Source of the DNA: Candidatus Caenarcanales bacterium
GTDB lineage: Bacteria; Cyanobacteriota; Vampirovibrionia; LMEP-6097
Length of the DNA stretch: 64,000 nucleotides
Direction of reading: 5' to 3'
NCBI GenBank assembly: GCA_013216135.1
Contig: JABSOS010000004.1
Location: 294,478 to 358,477, forward strand
The notes under the pieces are model-generated. The model was not told the DNA's origin, searched no databases, and worked only from the letters and a program-made list of their open reading frames with translations. Made by a program: the position numbers and the translations under genes. How positions within the stretch are numbered: the first letter of the stretch is position 1; every line of letters begins with the position of its first letter. Shown piece after piece: positions 52,756 through 60,841 of this stretch.

Positions 52756-53745
52756 TTAAGGCAAAAGACTCAAAGCTAACTGTGACTGAGCATTAGACTG
52801 GCTTAACATAGCAGAGGCTGTTTGTTGACGAATTTGAGATTTAGTAAATTCAGCTGTCTCTTGTGCAAAATCTGTATCTTGGAAATGTGACAGTGAACCT
52901 TCAAGAGCCATTTTCTTTTCATCTAAATAATTGAACTGTTCTTGAAATTTGGTTTTTACACCATTTACAATACTTAAATAAGCAGAAATATTATTAACAG
53001 CATTATCTAAATCCTGCAAAGTATCTGTTTCTGGTGGTACTCCATCTCCTGCTATTGGCTCAACTGTCGCACCAGGTATTTTATGATTTCTAAATCTATT
53101 CTCAAGATTACCAGTTTGAAACAAATTCGGACCATTTAAATAAAATTGACCAGGATTAACACTAAGCTGTCCTTGTGAATAATCCCTGAAATCTACATTT
53201 ACCAAATTTTCCTGATTTGGTCCTAACTGATAATCTATACCTCTAGTAGAAGTACTTAAACTTAAATCTCTTGCAAAATTGTTACTAAAAATAACATCGT
53301 ATTGATCAAATGGAACTGTAACAGCATCAGTCGGGATGTACATATTCAAACGTGTCTCATCTGCTAGAAATTGCTGAGCCCTAACTATTTCATTAATCTC
53401 TCTTTGGAGCATATTTTTCTCTTCAACAGAATTAGTACCATTTAAGCCTTGGACCATGAGCTCACGAACTCTTTGAACATTTTCCAAAGACTTCAACAAA
53501 CCACCTTCTGCAACTTCCATATGTCCAATAGCATCCATGACATTACGTTGAGCTTGATCAATACCACGAATGTCTTTATCAATCTTAGTAGCAATACTCA
53601 TAGAGGCAACATCATCACCAGCTCTATTCAGACGCTTGCCAGTAGAAAGCTTCTCTATAGATTTATTAAGGCTACGTCCATGACTTTGAACAGAATTCAC
53701 AGCAGTACGGGTTAGACTATTCGATTGAGTACTAATGAAAGTCAA
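52756..53745 (-). CDS. Flagellin
   Basis: A 329-residue flagellin, shorter than E. coli FliC. The D0/D1 start TFISTQSNSLTRTAVNSVQS leads to STGKRLNRAGDDVASMSIAT and VRELMVQGLNGTNSVEEKN; the C-terminus is SLSHFQDTDFAQETAEFTKS ending LALSLLP. The central variable domain is about 120 residues. A TTG start is used (TTGACTTTC), with GGAG 13 nt upstream. A CCGTTAA box lies 49 nt upstream. Confidence 0.95.
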   Translation of the reverse strand: MTFISTQSNSLTRTAVNSVQSHGRSLNKSIEKLSTGKRLNRAGDDVASMSIATKIDKDIRGIDQAQRNVMDAIGHMEVAEGGLLKSLENVQRVRELMVQGLNGTNSVEEKNMLQREINEIVRAQQFLADETRLNMYIPTDAVTVPFDQYDVIFSNNFARDLSLSTSTRGIDYQLGPNQENLVNVDFRDYSQGQLSVNPGQFYLNGPNLFQTGNLENRFRNHKIPGATVEPIAGDGVPPETDTLQDLDNAVNNISAYLSIVNGVKTKFQEQFNYLDEKKMALEGSLSHFQDTDFAQETAEFTKSQIRQQTASAMLSQSNAQSQLALSLLP

Positions 53746-53899
53746 TGATTAAGCTAAGCTCCTATATCACTTACACTAATCCAGCATATTTAGTTAACGG
53801 TTTTTCACAGTAAATTAATATAGTCTAAATGATTGAGATCTAATAATTTAAGACTAGAGCAAAGCTTATAACGAGGGTAGAACTTATAAAATTATTCCA
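53746..53899 (-). repeat. Duplicated flagellin leader/promoter region, copy 1
   Basis: This intergenic stretch is recognisably the same as 54923-55059 (shared blocks such as AATGATTAAGCTAAGCTCCT and TTGAGATCTAATAATTTA), showing that flagellin genes duplicated together with their leaders. Confidence 0.8.
53794..53800 (-). promoter_or_regulatory. Sigma-28-like -10 element of the flagellin at 52756
   Basis: CCGTTAA on the minus strand, 49 nt before the start, equivalent in position to ACCGATAA of the plus-strand flagellin. The -35 part is weak. Confidence 0.55.
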
Positions 53900-54922
53900 T
53901 CAAGGTAGAAGACTTAAAGCTAATTGCGACTGTGCATTAGATTGACTGAGCATAGATGAGGCTGTCTGTTGTTTGATCTGAGCTTTAGCAAATTTAGTCG
54001 ATTCTGTAGCAAAATCAGTGTCCTCAAGCTGACTTCGCATATTGGTATAACCTAGTTTCTTTTCTTCAAGAAAATCAAAATGATTTTGGAAAAAGGTTCT
54101 CTTAGCATTCACAGTACTCATCATACGGCTTAAATGACGTACTGAGTTATTTAAAACTTCCAAATCATCGGTATCATAAGGAGGTCCTCCATCAAAAACA
54201 GAACCGATAGTAGAACCTGGAATAGTGTACTCAATCAAACGATTTCTAGTCAAACCCGGTGGAGGTGGGTTAGTAAAAGGAAATGGGTTAGTAAGTCCAT
54301 TATTTGCAGGATTGACACCTAAATAATCGTCAAGATTTAAAGGATTACCAAGTGGACCTCCAAATTTAATATTTCTTGTATCTCCGTCTTCTTCACCAAA
54401 TTGATAATCAAGACCAATATTAATATTTGAACCCATGTTGTCAGTACTAAAGCCCCAACCATTAGAAAGAATATTGTCATAGAACCCAAAAAAATCATCG
54501 ATACCAGGTGGAACATACATATTAACTTCTAGGGTATCTCTCATATCCGCTAGAGAATCAACATAAGCATTCAGTTGTTCTTGTAGAATATTTTTTTCAT
54601 CAACAGAGTTAGTACCATTTAAACCCTTAACCATTAAGTCTCTTATATTTTGAATTATATCCATAGCATCAGTTAAACCAGATTCTGCGACATCTAAATG
54701 TCCCATAGCATCCATTATATTACCCTGGGCTTTAGTAATACCTCTTAATTTAGAAGTAAGCTTAGTTGAAATACTTGAAGATGCAACATCGTCTCCTGCT
54801 CTATTCAAGTGCTTACCCGTTGATAACTTCTCAATAGACTTCTGAGCTTTCTGTCCATTCTTTTGAATAGAGTTAATGGTTGTCCGGGTTAGGCTATTCG
54901 ATTGAGTACTAATGAAAGTCAA
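53900..54922 (-). CDS. Flagellin
   Basis: A 340-residue flagellin with conserved ends (TFISTQSNSLTRTTINSIQK; QSQLALSLLP). It is more divergent than its neighbours: the D1 helix reads VRSQLEDTDFATEST-like and the central region is Pro/Gly/Asn-rich (TNPFPFTNPPPPGLTRN). It also starts with TTG. The differing surface region suggests a minor or specialised filament subunit. Confidence 0.94.
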   Translation of the reverse strand: MTFISTQSNSLTRTTINSIQKNGQKAQKSIEKLSTGKHLNRAGDDVASSSISTKLTSKLRGITKAQGNIMDAMGHLDVAESGLTDAMDIIQNIRDLMVKGLNGTNSVDEKNILQEQLNAYVDSLADMRDTLEVNMYVPPGIDDFFGFYDNILSNGWGFSTDNMGSNINIGLDYQFGEEDGDTRNIKFGGPLGNPLNLDDYLGVNPANNGLTNPFPFTNPPPPGLTRNRLIEYTIPGSTIGSVFDGGPPYDTDDLEVLNNSVRHLSRMMSTVNAKRTFFQNHFDFLEEKKLGYTNMRSQLEDTDFATESTKFAKAQIKQQTASSMLSQSNAQSQLALSLLP

Positions 54923-55059
54923 TGATTAAGCTAAGCTCCTATGTCACTTACATTAATCCAGCTTATCTATTTAACGGTATTTGTAGTCAAACCAGCATAG
55001 ACTAAATAATTGAGATCTAATAATTTAAAACTAAAGCAGAGCTTATAAACCTATTTCAA
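54923..55059 (-). repeat. Duplicated flagellin leader/promoter region, copy 2
   Basis: Homologous to 53746-53899. Confidence 0.8.
54971..54977 (-). promoter_or_regulatory. Sigma-28-like -10 element of the flagellin at 53900
   Basis: CCGTTAA on the minus strand 48 nt before the TTG start. Confidence 0.55.
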
Positions 55060-56040
55060 TTATGGCAAAAGACTCAAAGCTAATTGTGACTGTGCATTAG
55101 ATTGGCTGAGCATAGCAGAAGTTGTCTGCTGACGGATTTGTGATTTGGTAAATTCTGAAGTTTCTTTAGCAAAATCTGTATCTTGAAAATGTGACAGTGA
55201 ACCTTCAAGAGCGATTTTCTTTTCATCTAAATAATTGAATTGTTCTTGGAATTTTGTTGTTACACCATTTACAATACTTTAAATAGGCAGAAATATTATT
55301 GACAGCATTATCCAAATCCTGAAGTGTGTCAGTATCGTCTGGAGGACCGTCACCAATAGAAGGTTCTACAGTTGCCCCAGGTATTTTAAATGCAGCAAGT
55401 CTATTTTCAAGATTGGGGTATCCGGACCAGTGACAAAAAATTGTCCTGGACTGACACTAAGTTGCCCCTCAGAATAGTCTTTAAAATTTATATTTATTAA
55501 GTCATCTTGCTCTCTACCAATCTGATAATTAATTCCATTCCATTGAAAAGGTTCATCTGCAAAAATTGTAAAATTGTGATTTGGAATTTTGTCATAGCCA
55601 CCACTAAAAACACTAGATGCATTGGGCTCAATGTACATATTTAATCTTGTTTCATTTGCTAAAAAAATTTGAGCTTCGACGATGGCATTAATTTCTCTTT
55701 GAAGCATATTCTTCTCTTCAACAGAGTTGGTACCATTTAAACCTTGAACCATAAGTTCACGAATTCTTTGAACATTCTCTAAAGACTGAAGTAGACCACC
55801 TTCAGCTACTTCCATGTGCCCCATGGCATCCATAATGTTTTTCTGTGCTTGGTCAATACCACGAATATCTGTATCTAATTTTGCAGAAATACTCATAGAA
55901 GCAACATCATCACCAGCTCTATTCAAGCGCTTACCCGTTGACAACTTCTCAATAGACTTCTGAGCCTTTTGTCCATTCTTTTGGATAGAGTCAATAGTTG
56001 TCCGAGTTAGACTATTCGATTGAGAACTAATGAAAGTCAT
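55060..56040 (-). pseudogene. Flagellin pseudogene with two frameshifts
   Basis: From ATG 56040 (MTFISSQSNSL) the frame follows the 52756 flagellin through VRELMVQGLNGTNSVEEKN-type sequence, but breaks near 55415-55425, where the protein drifts to LKIDLLHLKYLGQL and stops at 55366. The correct frame (NLENRLAAFKIPGATVEP) then continues and breaks again near 55279 at an extra A in TTTAAAGTATT compared with TTTAAGTATT in the paralogue. The C-terminal end (SLSHFQDTDF...ALSLLP) is present to the TAA at 55060. Two shifts suggest decay, not sequencing error alone. Confidence 0.85.
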
Positions 56041-56059
56041 ACTAATTCGATACATTTAG

Positions 56060-56066
56060 TTAACGG
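56060..56066 (-). promoter_or_regulatory. Sigma-28-like -10 element of the flagellin pseudogene
   Basis: CCGTTAA on the minus strand only 20 nt before the ATG; the leader and GGAG of the other copies are missing. Confidence 0.45.
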
Positions 56067-56147
56067 AACTTTTATGTGAAATACTATAGGCTATATGACC
56101 TAAAGCTAGGTTTTAAAAACTAGATATTATGATTTTTAGAATTTCAG

Positions 56148-57362
56148 TTAAGACTGATTGAGTAGGGCAGGGTTATTGTAGATGTCTTCACCAATGTTAC
56201 CAATAAGAGTATCTTCGCCATTGATCATACCGTCTTGGCTTTGAGAATCCCATCTATAAAGGTCTCCATTCTCTAACATGTAATACCAAAGTTCACTCTC
56301 ATCTTTGAGCCACTTTTCATTTAGTCCATTACTCCAATTAAAGTAATCGTTACCAGATGCATCTATTTGCAGTTCAAGATCATCAATGTTTGGCGGACTA
56401 TTGGATTCTTCCCCACCTTCTAGTGATATGTTTTGAAACATGTTTAAGTCGCTATAAAAATCTTCACCAATATTACCAATTAAACTATCTTGTCCATTGA
56501 GCATGCCATCTTTCGACTCAGAGTCCCATTTGTAAAGTTCTCCACTTGGTATAATGTAATACCACTCTTGATCATCACCCATTAGCCATTTTTCGTTTAA
56601 TTCGCCACTCCAGTTTAAATATTCATTATTATCACTAACAGCTAGTCCTAATGCAGCTATTTGTTCAAGTAGGGGATCATTATCATTACCTACATCATCA
56701 GGGTCATCAATTCCAACATCATCAGAACCATTAATAACAGCTTCAATGTCTTCTATACTATATACTTCTTCACTATCATCTGAGATAAAGATGAAGTTCT
56801 CAACTCCTGAAATAATTGTTTGATTCTCTGGATTTGAATTATCCGTAATAACGATATTAGAGTCTTCATCAAAACTGAAGCTGAAATCATCTGAACTGGC
56901 ATCAAAAATTATTGTATCTTGACCATTCCCCCCATTGACTCTATTGTTACCTGAACCAGCTACAATAACATCATTACCGTTACCACCAAAGATATTATCG
57001 TTACCTTCTCCTGAATTTAAATAGTCATCACCATTGCCACCATAAATTTCATCATCACCTTGTTCACCATAAATAAAATCAGTGCCATTACCACCCCTAA
57101 GTTCGGTGTCACCTTCACCACCAAAGATTATATCGCTACCGTTGCCCCCACTCAGTAGTCCATTACCTTCTTCTGCTACTAATAAGTCATTATTATTTCC
57201 AGTTATAATAGGATTATTTGTAGTTATTGAGTTTGTTATATTGCTTATTCTTGAGCCGATATTCTCTATATCGAGATTATTAGCAATATTAGTGTTACTT
57301 TCAACAGCTCTGCTAAGAAGCCTATCATTTTCTATATGGTTTCTAATATTATTTATAGACAT
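56148..57362 (-). CDS. RTX calcium-binding protein with two C-terminal repeats
   Basis: A 404-residue protein. Residues about 65-150 are RTX nonapeptide repeats (GGNGSDIIF, GGNGTDFIY, GGNGDDYLN, GGNGNDVIV), which fold on Ca2+. The C-terminal half has two copies of a ~75-residue unit (YLNWSGELNEKWLMGDDQEW with LYKWDSESKDGMLNGQDSLI; YFNWSNGLNEKWLKDESELW with LYRWDSQSQDGMINGEDTLI), similar to repeats in cyanobacterial and planctomycete surface proteins. No N-terminal signal; secretion would be by type I export. No exporter is nearby. Confidence 0.85.
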   Translation of the reverse strand: MSINNIRNHIENDRLLSRAVESNTNIANNLDIENIGSRISNITNSITTNNPIITGNNNDLLVAEEGNGLLSGGNGSDIIFGGEGDTELRGGNGTDFIYGEQGDDEIYGGNGDDYLNSGEGNDNIFGGNGNDVIVAGSGNNRVNGGNGQDTIIFDASSDDFSFSFDEDSNIVITDNSNPENQTIISGVENFIFISDDSEEVYSIEDIEAVINGSDDVGIDDPDDVGNDNDPLLEQIAALGLAVSDNNEYLNWSGELNEKWLMGDDQEWYYIIPSGELYKWDSESKDGMLNGQDSLIGNIGEDFYSDLNMFQNISLEGGEESNSPPNIDDLELQIDASGNDYFNWSNGLNEKWLKDESELWYYMLENGDLYRWDSQSQDGMINGEDTLIGNIGEDIYNNPALLNQS

Positions 57363-57469
57363 TACATTGACCTTGAATCTTCCTACTTAAGTTAACAAAA
57401 AAAAGTTAAGGTTAGTTAAAGGGTGTATTTATAAGTGTTGGTGCCATTTGACCTGTTAAACTAGCTTAC

Positions 57470-58174
57470 ATGTCAGAAGTTCTTGAAAATGTCGCCGATA
57501 AGTCAGGTGTTCGATTGGATGAATCATGGTTAGAACATCTACAAGATGAGTTCAATGAAGACTACATGAAAACTTTGCGTCAGTTTTTAGTAGAAGAAAA
57601 ACAAAAGTTTACTGTTTACCCTAAAGGCTCAGATATATTTAATGCCTTTAACTTTACGACTCTTGATAAAGTCAAATTAGTAATTATCGGTCAAGATCCA
57701 TATCATGGACCTGGTCAAGCCCACGGGCTTTGCTTTTCTGTGCCAAATGGCATAGCTATCCCTCCTTCTCTTCGTAATATCTATAAGGAACTAGCCAGAA
57801 GTATTGCTAGTTTCGAGATCCCAAGCCATGGAAACCTTGAGAAGTGGACTCAACAAGGAGTTTTCCTTCTTAACTCAAGCTTAACTGTAAGAGCGAATCA
57901 GGCAGCTTCACACGCTGGAAAAGGTTGGGAGGTATTTACAGATAAAGTCATCGATGTCATCAATAGAGAACGAGAATCTTTAGTTTTTCTATTATGGGGT
58001 TCATATGCCAAAAATAAGGGAAAGATAATAGATAGGACTAGACATTTAGTCTTAGAGTCGGTTCATCCGTCTCCTCTTTCAGCCTCAAGAGGGTTCATCG
58101 GGTCTAATCATTTTGTATTAGCAAATGAATATCTTGAGTCTAAAGGGCTAGAACCTATAGACTGGAACCTGTAA
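57470..58174 (+). CDS. ung: Uracil-DNA glycosylase, family 1
   Basis: Removes uracil from DNA. The 234-residue protein has the catalytic water-activating loop [14 protein letters not shown] (Asp76) and the C-terminal [11 protein letters not shown] (His199). It ends immediately before the next ATG (58175). TAAACT lies 7 nt before the start. Confidence 0.98.
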   Translation: MSEVLENVADKSGVRLDESWLEHLQDEFNEDYMKTLRQFLVEEKQKFTVYPKGSDIFNAFNFTTLDKVKLVIIGQDPYHGPGQAHGLCFSVPNGIAIPPSLRNIYKELARSIASFEIPSHGNLEKWTQQGVFLLNSSLTVRANQAASHAGKGWEVFTDKVIDVINRERESLVFLLWGSYAKNKGKIIDRTRHLVLESVHPSPLSASRGFIGSNHFVLANEYLESKGLEPIDWNL

Positions 58175-58960
58175 ATGGACTATGAGATTGCTTTCTTATT
58201 AGCATTAGTATTAATGTTCGCTTGGTATATTCAGGTACATATTTTGCCGTCCTTAGCTCCGAAAATTAAGAAAAAATCTAGTGGGATTTTCAAAGCACGG
58301 ATTATTAATGATGAAGAAGATTCTAAAAACAAGTGGGCAACAGATGCTGAAATAGCAAAAGAGGCAGCTAAACTTGGAAAAGAGGCTTTAGATGCTCAAG
58401 TCTTGAATTCTAGTGATAAAGGGATAGATAAAGAAGGTTTAGACTTAACTTTAAAGCTTTTAGGTGCTGAAATGAGTCAAGAAGAAGAAGATGGTCTTGC
58501 TTTCTCTGAAGCTATCGTGGATTTATTAATCTATTTACTAGACCTAAATGTAAGCTTGAAAGATAAATATGATGACTTTCAAAAAATCGGTAAGTTTAAC
58601 CAGAAACTCCACAGTTCAAATTTGCTTAGTAGATTAAAGATTGAAGAAGAGGTTCTTCAAGAAAAATTAGATAAGCTAAAACTTTTAGATACGAAAAAAG
58701 AAGTTTTTACCAAATTTAAAATTATTTCAGAGCATATTAAGATGATAGATCAAATCTTCTCTGACACTGGAATACTTGAAAGCTACATGGAAGAGAATGC
58801 GATGATGCTTCATTCTAGATTTTTAGAGGTGCGTGCTTTATCAAGAGAGTTATTTGCTTTTTTAAATAAGTTGAATCCAGAAATGGCAGAAGAACATGAA
58901 GAGTTAATAGCTTTTATGCAAAAGTATCCAGAGTATTTTAAAATTAAAACTGAGAAGTAA
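58175..58960 (+). CDS. Membrane-anchored coiled-coil protein, unknown
   Basis: A 261-residue protein with an N-terminal membrane helix (about 4-22), a linker, and long charged helices (about 60-250). It is coupled to ung with no gap. Not recognised. Confidence 0.6.
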   Translation: MDYEIAFLLALVLMFAWYIQVHILPSLAPKIKKKSSGIFKARIINDEEDSKNKWATDAEIAKEAAKLGKEALDAQVLNSSDKGIDKEGLDLTLKLLGAEMSQEEEDGLAFSEAIVDLLIYLLDLNVSLKDKYDDFQKIGKFNQKLHSSNLLSRLKIEEEVLQEKLDKLKLLDTKKEVFTKFKIISEHIKMIDQIFSDTGILESYMEENAMMLHSRFLEVRALSRELFAFLNKLNPEMAEEHEELIAFMQKYPEYFKIKTEK

Positions 58961-59015
58961 GCCAAGCAATCGCTAGTATCTTTTTAACTTGTGTAATTAC
59001 ACAAAGAGAGAAGTA

Positions 59016-59131
59016 GACCTTTGTATAGCTTTAAATTCGAGGCTGAGAAGGATGAAGAAGCGCAGTGTAATGGAATTACATGAGCATTCTGAGGACGACG
59101 AAAACGAAGAAGTTAAAGCTATACGAAGGTC
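59016..59131 (+). repeat. Dispersed structured repeat, copy C, in RNase P RNA P2/P3
   Basis: The helix GACCTT-ATAGCTTTAA (59016-59034) pairs with TTAAAGCTAT-AAGGTC (59113-59131). The interior has TTCGAGGCT, AAGCGCAGTG, CATGAGCATT and AACGAAGAAGTT, and 29 nt identical to copy A. Confidence 0.85.
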
Positions 59132-59242
59132 TAATACTAGAGGAAAGTCCGGGCACCGTAGAATCTAAACTGCTGGTTAATTACCAGTGCGCGTGAGCGT
59201 GAGGATAGTGCCACAGAAAGAAACCACCTGACGCAAGTTAGT

Positions 59243-59365
59243 GAAGGGTCTCTAGGGGGTTCAAATGCAAGGCTTGTGAAGTTTGAAAAATTTGAGCTGA
59301 CTTCTTGTCAGTGATGATTTTGAAAGCGAACATAACGCAGCAGTTGAACATACTAGAGACCCTTC
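59243..59365 (+). repeat. Dispersed structured repeat, copy D, in RNase P RNA P12
   Basis: The helix GAAGGGTCTCTAG (59243-59255) pairs perfectly with CTAGAGACCCTTC (59353-59365), then GTTCAA with TTGAAC. Inside are CAAGGCTTG, TTGAGCTGAC-TTCTT-GTCAGTGAT and TAACGCAG, matching copy E motif for motif. Confidence 0.85.
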
Positions 59366-59669
59366 AGGGTAAGGGTGCAAAGGTGGGGTAAGAGCCCACC
59401 AGCTAAGTCCGTGAGGATTTAGGCTCGGTAAACCCCGTTGAAGGTGCAAGGTAAGAGTCTTAAGGAAAGGTGTACGGATTCTAAAACTTTTCTGACTTGA
59501 TCCCGCTTGAGTTTAGGAGCAATTCTAAGCCTAGATAGATGATTGCTTTAAACACAGAACCCGGCTTATGGCTTACTTTTCATGTTTTTTTATATATCTT
59601 AAATAAGAGTTAATACACATTTTGTATTCTAAGAGTGTAATAAGATTTTTTTATTAGGAGTTCGAAATA

Positions 59670-59690
59670 CTCCTTAGTTCTGCTGAGGAG
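59670..59690. repeat. IS200-end-like hairpin 1
   Basis: CTCCTTAG-TTCTG-CTGAGGAG, flanked on its left by AATA, closely resembles the right-end hairpin of the IS at 50199 (AATACTCCGCAGCTCTGCTGCGG). No transposase gene is nearby. Confidence 0.5.
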
Positions 59691-59716
59691 ATGAATAGGA
59701 CGAACGAGTAACAAAA

Positions 59717-59873
59717 ACGGCAGCGTAGCCAGAGCTATTTGGGGGGGAGAGCTCGAAGAGCTTTCACTCGTTGATTGTGAAGGCTCAGAAACACAAAGTG
59801 TTTCTCCAGATTTGTGTAATACCTCGTCAGCTTTGCTGCGAGGATAGCAAATCTCGATGCCGTCTTTTATTTT
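59717..59873 (+). other. Complex nested hairpin region ending like a terminator
   Basis: ACGGCA (59717-59722) pairs with TGCCGT (59858-59863), and CTATTTG with CAAAT just inside; CTTTTATTTTT follows. The interior holds GAAACAC/GTGTTTC and CTC-GAAGAG hairpins. The 390 nt between rnpB and the gene at 59970 contain this structure and no open frame worth calling. Confidence 0.4.
59822..59843. repeat. IS200-end-like hairpin 2
   Basis: CCTCG-TCAGCTTTGCTG-CGAGG preceded by TAATA, again similar to the IS right end. Together with hairpin 1 it may mark a non-autonomous remnant. Confidence 0.45.
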
Positions 59874-59969
59874 TATGTGTTTACAAAATAATTTTTAAAA
59901 AGGTAAAAAATTTCGAAGGTTTTTAGTAAGTTTCAATGTAATAAACATAGAAGTTTAAAGGAGAGCGAA

Positions 59970-60365
59970 ATGAATACAATTGGACAACCCCCTGAAGATA
60001 GATTTGGTCTTAAGGATAAAGGCATTAAGCCTGAAGATATGGCTGGAATTACTCCAGAAATGTTTGAGCAATCTGGTATTGCTGAAAATTTAGATAATTT
60101 AAGTGCTGATGAATTAAAAGCAGAAATTTCAGCATTAAAAGAACAGTTACAAGCTGACGCTGGAGGTATAGCTTTTGGTGGTGATGCTATTGGACTCTTT
60201 GAAAATGAAGAAGAGGGTGAAGATGACCCACTTGGTTTAGCTGCTTATGGAACTAAAGAAGAGATAGATGCTCTTTTAGCGCAGGGGTATACTCCTGATG
60301 ATATTAAAGCTGGTAAACATCTAGAAGGTGACGAGGCTGAAACTGAAAACACAGTTACTAGTTAA
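59970..60365 (+). CDS. Small acidic protein, unknown, well-translated
   Basis: A 131-residue acidic protein with no membrane segment. LSADELKAEISALKEQLQAD (about 44-63) is a short coiled coil; a Gly-rich stretch and GTKEEIDALLAQGYTPDDIK follow. AAAGGAGAGCGAA precedes the ATG, a strong ribosome-binding site. It is followed at 23 nt by the next small gene. Unrecognised. Confidence 0.6.
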   Translation: MNTIGQPPEDRFGLKDKGIKPEDMAGITPEMFEQSGIAENLDNLSADELKAEISALKEQLQADAGGIAFGGDAIGLFENEEEGEDDPLGLAAYGTKEEIDALLAQGYTPDDIKAGKHLEGDEAETENTVTS

Positions 60366-60388
60366 TTTTTAGAAAAAAGGAAAGAGAA

Positions 60389-60841
60389 ATGAATTACTTA
60401 AATACTCAGTACGGTGGCTTTCAGCCACCTCCACCCCCTGGCGCCCAAAGAGGAGGATTTGGACAACAAGGGCAAGTAAATTTAACTGATAGTTTAACTG
60501 CTTTGCAAAATTTAGATTCAAGTGAATTATCACTTAGTGAAAATTCTCAGGCTCCAGAAGCGGTTGTGAATACAGCCATGGGCTTTGCTGAATTATTTCA
60601 GTCAGGGGAGCTTGGTGAAATAAACAGTGAAGCAGATGCACAAAAAGCTATAACTTCTTACCTAGATGAAAAGGGAATTAATTTAGGAGTAGAGCAGTTG
60701 AATGCTGTGATGACTCACCTTGGGCATATGAAGAAGCAAGAAGGTGGGCAAACTCAAGCCATGGGCGGTTTTAGACCACCTGGAATGGGACCGCCACCAC
60801 CACCTGGTAATGGGAATTTTTACCCTAATATTTTTGGTTAA
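60389..60841 (+). CDS. Pro/Gly-rich small protein with helical core
   Basis: A 150-residue protein flanked by proline runs (GGFQPPPPPGAQRGGFGQQG at the start; PPGMGPPPPPGNGNF at the end) around a helical core (DAQKAITSYLDEKGINLGVE). AAGGAAAGAG precedes the ATG. The symmetrical proline arms may bind SH3-like or profilin-like partners, or interact in a surface layer; no domain is recognised. It overlaps the end of ubiD by 4 nt. Confidence 0.55.
   Translation: MNYLNTQYGGFQPPPPPGAQRGGFGQQGQVNLTDSLTALQNLDSSELSLSENSQAPEAVVNTAMGFAELFQSGELGEINSEADAQKAITSYLDEKGINLGVEQLNAVMTHLGHMKKQEGGQTQAMGGFRPPGMGPPPPPGNGNFYPNIFG

Larger units (their letters stand above)
59009..59580 (+). ncRNA. rnpB: RNase P RNA with two inserted hairpins
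   Basis: Catalytic RNA of tRNA 5' maturation, bacterial A-type. Seen: P1 AGAAGTA (59009-59015)/TACTTTT (59574-59580), GAGGAAAGTCCGGGC, CCACAGAAAGAAACC, GGTAAGGGTGCAA, GGTAAGAGCCCACC, CGGTAAACCCC, AGATAGATGATTGC and ACAGAACCCGGCTTA. It is about 570 nt, against 350-450 usually; the excess lies in two elements at the P2/P3 (59016-59131) and P12 (59243-59365) positions, both members of the dispersed repeat family. A T-run follows the 3' end. Confidence 0.95.

Noticed and set aside
59261..59449. Open frame inside rnpB on the minus strand
   Set aside because: It lies wholly within the conserved RNase P RNA structure.
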